Below the pieces are notes generated by a model. It worked only from the letters and a program-made list of their open reading frames with translations. It had not been told where the DNA came from and ran no database searches. Shown one piece after another: positions 57,867 through 64,000 of a stretch of DNA of 64,000 nt. Positions within the stretch are counted from its first letter, which is position 1, and each line of letters begins with the position of its first letter. Both the position numbers and the translations under genes were made by a program. Origin of the DNA: Kuschelorhynchus macadamiae (Eukaryota > Arthropoda > Insecta > Coleoptera > Curculionidae); NCBI GenBank assembly GCA_030620095.1, contig JAUTXW010000214.1:1492001-1556000 (forward strand), given 5' to 3'.

Positions 57867-60800
57867 GGGTGTCAACGATATCGTTTTACACGATGCCATT
57901 CATTTGCTTTTTAGGTTAGGATATTTATATTTGGGTTAACGAAATATGGTATTAAGACACATATTTTTCATGAAAAAACAATTGAATATTACTGCCAGTT
58001 TTTCCGATATCAGAACCAACTTAAGAATTTCAAATGGAACCCTGTATATTATTTTACATAGTTTGATAGAGCTTAGAATTACCTTTTCAATGACATATCA
58101 CAAGTTAAATTTTTTTTTCAAAATGGCGGACCAGGAAGCGCTTTTTCAAAATTCAATAAGGCGGTCGTTTCCCGATACCGATGAAATTTTGTTTAACAAA
58201 TTATTAAAATATTAAACAAAATGGGGTTTTCAATGGATTTTAATGAAATTTAAAATCAAATTTTTAATTTATCACAAAATGGGATAAGTTTAATTTTTTC
58301 TTTAAAATGTGAACTTTTTCTTAAATTTTCTCAAAGATTTTAAATAGAAAGTTGTATTTATTAAATATTAGTATTAAAGTATATCTTATTAGCTACATGA
58401 AACCGCATAACAAGCCGTATTTTTGCTTTTTGTTTCAGAAAAAATTGACAAAACCTTGCCGATACACATTTTTCCTAATACATAACATGAAACAAACACA
58501 CACATATTATTAATCAGAAAATCCTGGAATATTTTTTATTGTTTATTGATAAGTAATTTTGTATTATTTTGACATTTTGTGACTGTTGTCTTATTTTAGG
58601 AAAGCGAGAAAAAATCACAAGTAGTATTAATTTTATTTTACCAGTAGATACGGTGCAGTGACATGAAAGATGACTTAACTAAGATAAGTAGGTCTTGGAA
58701 ACAATTGCATAGGGATGCCATTATAATTTTCATTAGATTTAACCAGAAACGTCAAAAGTACTGTTTTGTATCGACATTTCTGATAACTTTCGTTACATTT
58801 TTACACTGAGAAAAACAAAAAACAAAAACAAAACCGCATAACAAACCGTATTTTTGCTTTTTGTTTGAGAAAAAATTGACGAAACTGCCGATATACATTT
58901 TTCGTAATACAGAACATGAAACACACACACCCACACACACATATTATTAATCAGTAAATTTCGGAATATTTTTTATTGATAAGCAATTTTGTATTATTTT
59001 GACATTTTATGATTTTTGCTGTCTTATTTTAGGAAATCGAGAAAAATTCACAAGTAGTATTCATTTTATTTTACCGGTAGGCTTTCGGTTTTTCCGGAAA
59101 TACCTAGACCTAAGTCAAGAAGTTTAAAAAGAACCCTGTATATTTTTTCACACAGTTTGATAGAACTTAGAATTCCCTTTACATTGACATATCACAAGTT
59201 GATTTTTTTTCGAAATGGAGGACCAGGAAGCTTTTGTTCAAAATTCAATATGGCGGCCATTTTCTAACACCGAAGATATTTTTGAATTATAGGTAGAAAT
59301 AATAAACAAATATGGGGGTTTTTATTGGGTTTAATGCTAATTTAAAATCAAACTTTCACAATTAATACAAAAGTCACTCAATTAAATGTTCTATGCGCTG
59401 TCCGCCTTGTTCTTGGCATAGTGTAACTCTCTCAACATTTTCCGCGAGCAGGTTTCGTAAATGCTGTTCTGAGATACTCTCAACGGCTCGTCTTATTCTA
59501 TTTTCTAACATTTCCAACGATATTACAGGAGTTGCATACACTTTTTCTTTCAGATGACCCCATATAGAAAAATCAAGCGGGGTTAGGTCAGGCGACCTCG
59601 CTGGCCATCGAATTGGTCCATTGGTTCCCAACCAGTTCTCACCAAATCGTTCATTCAAGTAATTTGCAAGAATTCATGAATTATGAGCAGGGGCGCCATC
59701 TTGTTGGTAAACTAAATCATCATTTTGCTGCAAATTATTTATAAAATGTTCAATTTCATTTTTGAGAAAGTCCAAATACATCTCGCCAGTTAAAGGCAGA
59801 TGGAATAATATTGGACCAATAACGCTTAGTCCTACAACGCCTAACCAAACATTAACTCCAAAACGTTCCTGGAAGGCACCTTCTCTTACTAATCTTTGAT
59901 TTTCCTTTGCCCAATAACGAAAATTATTTCTATTAAATATCCCTAGATTAGTAAACCTTGATTCGTCCGAAAAAATAGTCTTATGATGAAACACAGGACT
60001 TATTCTATAATTATCTAAAAACCAATTGCAATAAATAAGTCGTCTTTGGAAGTCATTTTCAAATAGGTGGTGGTGAATTTGATACTTTATTTAAACCCGT
60101 GTTTCTTTAAAATTTTTCTGGCGCTTTCATGGGACGTATTGCACTGTTTGCCTAATTCACGAAGGGAAGCTGTACGGTCATACTCGATGTACGCTAAAAC
60201 GTTTGTTTCCACTTCTTCGCTTACTACGAAACCATCATTGCCATTAGCATGGACACCACCATTATTTTCATTTTTTAAATGTTGTACTAGCCAAGCATAA
60301 TATGCATGTGAAGGAGCGTCACGATTCGGAAAGCGTTCCTGGTATAATCTCTCTGTGTCCCTTGAATTTTTGCGACATTCCCCATAAATAAGGAGCATGT
60401 CAATTTGATGTTCTCTTGAATAAACCATAATATTTATTTTTAAAACTAACTAGAACCACTTCTCAGTGTAAAAATGTAACGAAAGTTATCAGAAATGTCG
60501 ATACAAAACAGTACTTTTGACGTTTCTGGTTAAATCTAATGAAAATTATAATGGCATCCCTATGCAATTGTTTCCAAGGCCTACTTATCTTAGTTAAGTC
60601 ATCTTTCATGTTACTGCACCGTATCTACCGGTAAAATAAAATTAATACTACTTGTGATTTTTTCTCGCTTTCCTAAAATAAGACAACAGTCATAAAATGT
60701 CAAAATAATACAAAATTACTTATCAATAAACAATAAAAAATATTCCAGGATTTTCTGATTAATAATATGTGTGTGTTTGTTTCATGTTATGTATTAGGAA

Positions 60801-61406
60801 AAATGTATATCGGCAAGGTTTTGTCAATTTTTTCTGAAACAAAAAGCAAAAATACGGCTTGTTATGCGGTTTCGTGTAGCTAATAAGATATACTTTAATA
60901 CTAATATTTAATAAATACAACTTTCTATTTAAAATCTTTGAGAAAATTTAAGAAAAAGTTCACATTTTAGAGAAAAAATTAAACTTATCCCATTGTGTGA
61001 TAAATTAAAAATTTGATTTTAAATTTGAAACATGAAACATTGAAAACCCGATTTTCTTTAATATTTTAATAATTTGTTAAACAAAAATTTCATCGGTATC
61101 GGGAAACGACCGCCATATTGAATTTTGAAAAAGCGCTTCCTGGTCCGCCATTTTGAAAAAAAATATAACGTGTGATATGTCATTGAAAAGGTAATTCTAA
61201 GCTCTATCAAACTATGTAAAATAATATACAGGGTTCCATTTGAAATTCTTAACTTGGTTCTGATATCGGAAAAACTGGCAGTAATATTCAATTGTTTTTT
61301 CATGAAAAATATGTGTCCTAATACCATATTTCGTTAACCTAAATAAAAAAATCCTAACCTAAAAAGCAATTGAATGGCATCGTGTAAAACGATATCGTTG
61401 ACACCC

Positions 61407-61407
<1 letters not shown>
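57865..61407 (-). mobile_element. Mariner-like transposon (DD41D) with 946-bp terminal inverted repeats
   Basis: Ends begin CCGGGTGTCAACGATATCGT (left) and, inward from the right, CGGGTGTCAACGATATCG. The inverted repeats run 57865-58810 and 60462-61407, equal in length, and end at TTACACTGAG just upstream of the transposase ATG. It is inserted in a (TA)n tract. Between the left repeat and the transposase, 58815-59345 contains further diverged copies of two blocks from the inverted repeat, in swapped order. A 89-residue open frame in each inverted repeat (57946-58215, and 61058-61327 on minus) is repeat sequence. Confidence 0.9.
59374..60428 (-). pseudogene. Mariner-like DD41D transposase, one frameshift and one nonsense codon
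   Basis: ATG at 60428: MVYSREHQIDMLLIYGECRK, an N-terminal helix-turn-helix, then SHAYYAWLVQHLKNEN and TASLRELGKQCNTSHESARK (second DNA-binding part). A frameshift near 60090 interrupts the LFENDFQRRLIYCNWFLD segment. The catalytic domain reads IFSDESRFTNLGIF (first Asp), RFGVNVWLGVVG and LVYQQDGAPAHNS (second Asp). A TGA at about 59663 then interrupts, and RWPARSPDLTPLDFSIWGHL (third Asp) follows 41 positions after the second. The C-terminal helices end at 59374. All three catalytic residues are present, making this the best preserved transposase in the window. Confidence 0.88.

Positions 61408-61500
<93 letters not shown>
61408..61500. repeat. (TA)n microsatellite, right of the mariner element
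   Basis: About 46 TA repeats. With the tract at 57823-57864 it forms one microsatellite split by the transposon. Confidence 0.95.
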
Positions 61501-61505
<5 letters not shown>

Positions 61506-64000
61506 TTAGGTTAGCAAGAAGCTGATTTAATAATATTTTACAAATACCAGGTATTTTATATTTGCAAAGAAGTTTCGCAAAAAAATTGTTTTCTGTCAAT
61601 AGCTGATAAAATATTTCAGAGTGAGCAAATATGTAAATGTAAAAAATTAAGAGAGGCTACCCTAAACAAAGACGAACCTAATGATTTTTTCGTAAGTACT
61701 ACAGTTTCTAACATAAATCGATAGGAAAATAAATTTAATTTTTTTTCCTCCACAAAAATCTCCTGTTATAAGCAAAATTGCGAATGCGTCCCGAGAGAAA
61801 TTATTATTATTAAACTCAGAATATACGGTAGCTGCTGAAAATTTCTGATCCATTTTCACACAATTTAGAAGTTCTTAACTTTACGTATACAAAACACGAT
61901 TTAAGGAATAAGAAAATTATTGAATTTACCTTTGGGGATTGAAAATAATTACCTTCAAAAAATATTCGATTTTGACAGTGAGGGAATTTAGAATTCTCAA
62001 AAAAAGAAAAACTTTTAAGTAAACGCTCATTAAAAGTAGGCATTTGAAGATTTCCTTCCAGAGATACTACATATCTAGCTAATATCATAATGTTTTAGAA
62101 CTTCGAGAAAGTACTAAAAAGTAAGATGAATACATTTATGATTATTTACCCCATAAAGAAATCCAGATTTTTAATGTAACAATATGGTTCCAGACCCTCT
62201 ATGGAAGATAACACCACATTAACCTCGATATTAACAATGTGACTAAGCACTTATTTATTAAAATACTATTAAATATATAAAACCTAAAAATATTAAGCAA
62301 AAGTCGCCAAGGTCATATTTGCTCAGGATATACCTACAATTTTGTACATTTTCATAATTGCTCTACCTGCAATGCTTTAATAGATATTGGCAAATAACTA
62401 TTTTTTTGTAACTTTTTTTCATATTTTGTTGCACATGCAGGGGAACTAGCAACAAGTGAAAAAAGCATTCTTCTTCTTTGTCAGAGAATTGATTTTGACA
62501 GGGTTGGATCCCCCCTAGAATTGAAATCCTGGCTACGTGCCTGCAAAAGACATATTTATGCTATGGTTCATGTGGCAATATTTATTATTAGTAATAACCT
62601 TAGTCATTAAAGAACAAGCATTTCCATGACGAAATACAACCAATAACAGGGTGAGTTCTTATTACTATTATTACTAAAGATGAAGATAAAACTAAATTTT
62701 GTTACATGGACCCACTTTGTGTTTTGATGTCTATACCAAGAGCTTATTTAATACCTTTCTTCATCAGTTTATCGCCGACTTCATGGAAAATATGTAATAA
62801 AATATAATTTGTCACTTTTTAATGCAACCTATTTTCTGAAATCGGATTTGTTTTTCAAAGCATTTTGATTTCACCCTTTTTCTAACATATTCTAGTTCTT
62901 TAGTTTTACCTAGCTTTACGCGAAGTTAGGTAAAAATTTGGGTCCACTACTTTTAAAAGTTTGCCAGGTTCGCGGCAAGTAATATTATATAAAATGCACC
63001 ACCTTTAGATGTATTGGATCTATTCATATTTACAGAAAATCAGCAATAAACATGGCCCAATATTAATTTGAACACAAAATTGAACTTCGTATCCCTAAAA
63101 ACCACGAAAACCATATTATGAAAAACAATATCTTTACAGTATTTATCCCTCAGTTTCCCCCTTTTTTCCCACCATCCACCTTCCCCCCTATACACTTCAC
63201 TTATTGATAGTATAAATATTTTGTGCCAAGATGTTTAATATTTTTAACATTTATTATAATATATTACATTATTACTTATATTACCGAAATCATCTGATAA
63301 AAACAAATTCCCCCTAGTTGGGATAATGTACCTCAGGATGGTTTTAATTTAATATTTTGATTATTTATTTTTAAAAACCAAATTTTTAGGCAATACATTA
63401 AAGTATTTTAAATTCATTAAAGAAAATCTCTAGTAAATGAAAAATTGAAAAGTAACGCCATTCCGTTATTTTCATTTTTTGTAAATGCTTGCTATTGCTA
63501 AATGAGAACACCGACACTAGCCTAAATATTTCTTGAAAATTTCATTCAAAATGCAAACCATCCTGAAGTAATTAATGACATACATAAAATAACGGGCCTT
63601 ACAGCTTACTTAATTAAAATTTATTACCTATGCTTTACCAAATAGTATATTTACGTTGTTTATTAACCCCTCGAAAAAGGTGTTTTGAGAAATTTTAGAG
63701 GAATATTTGAGACTTTTCACAAATATATAAATTAGCAAAACGCTGTACTCCGTTTATCATCAGTATTTTCGACTTCAACTTATAGATAAGTTGTAGTTAT
63801 AAATATTTAATTTAAGCCCAACGGAAATGTGCAATACAAAAACAATATTTCTTTTGCGAATATAAGAAAGCTATTAGACGGTGATTTTACCTTTCAACTA
63901 CAGCACTGGTATGACATAAACTTACTTACCTTCGAAAACAAACTTCTGGGTTTAAAGCTTCCCTTTTTCTGCAAATAAAGCAAGTTCGCACCATTTTCTT
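61501..64000. other. No gene recognised; hAT-like terminus and pyrimidine tract
   Basis: GGATCCCCCCTAGAATTGAA followed by ATCCTGGCTACGTGCCTG ends at 62546 and resembles a hAT right end. No left partner was paired. A pyrimidine-rich stretch lies at 63148-63200. ORFs at 61662-61859 and 61816-62088 have no family motif. Confidence 0.5.

Noticed and set aside
57946..58215. 89-residue open frame that recurs at 61058-61327 on the other strand
   Set aside because: It lies wholly in the mariner terminal inverted repeat, and the second copy changes frame midway; duplication reflects the repeat, not a conserved protein.
56790..62546. A 5.7 kb hAT element bounded by CAGTGGCGTAGCTA and CCTGGCTACGTGCCTG
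   Set aside because: The 8 bases outside each end do not match (AGGCGTAC-like against CAAAAGAC), and the contents are other complete elements.

Overview
The window looks like a stretch of insect nuclear genome: AT-rich, with no bacterial-style operons, and built almost entirely from transposable elements in several stages of decay. I found no convincing host gene, tRNA, rRNA or CRISPR array. The mixture (Jockey and CR1 LINEs, Penelope-like elements with GIY-YIG domains, Tc1/mariner elements including DD41D-type copies, several hAT families, a DUF7869-type DNA transposon and a Crypton relic) fits an arthropod, most likely a beetle or similar insect. That assignment is inference.

Left third (1-22 kb). 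A Jockey-type LINE (3-3099) is followed by a host repeat split at 3733-6436 by a 2.7 kb DNA transposon with a 4-bp target duplication. The empty form of the site sits about 300 bp away. A large tandem array of a (TCTG)n / ATGGCGG-rich repeat (7195-8842) runs into Penelope-like terminal repeats with hammerhead-like hairpins and a GIY-YIG fragment (8847-9980). A degraded CR1 element (ORF1 and ORF2) fills 12289-16096. A Penelope-like element with inverted ends lies at 19091-20786, next to a ~315 bp (TA)n tract.

Middle (22-47 kb). A nearly full-length hAT element (22386-25736) has a perfect 8-bp target duplication. A Tc1-like element with long terminal inverted repeats is inserted in a ~285 bp satellite (26832-29743). 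Mariner relics occupy 29821-35265, including a 2.2 kb copy with ~480 bp inverted repeats. LINE fragments follow, among them one whose reverse transcriptase is interrupted by a hAT fragment and yields a chimeric ORF (37745-39721). A second Penelope-like element with inverted ends lies at 39890-42581, and a Crypton tyrosine-recombinase relic at 45823-46152.

Right part (47-64 kb). A palindromic array of the hammerhead-like repeat abuts a second hAT element (47682-50772). More ATGGCGG-repeat copies in inverse orientation follow (50765-52040). A third hAT gene on the minus strand (53721-56156) has introns and three similar short exons. A mariner element with 946-bp inverted repeats is inserted in a (TA)n microsatellite (57865-61407). 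The last 2.5 kb hold nothing I recognise.

The genes do not form a pathway: each belongs to its own mobile element, and all are broken by stops, frameshifts or deletions. The points of most interest are structural: nested insertions whose order can be read, recurrent ribozyme-like hairpins, arrays of YY1/Pho-like motifs, exon duplication inside a transposon gene, and the hAT-LINE chimera.
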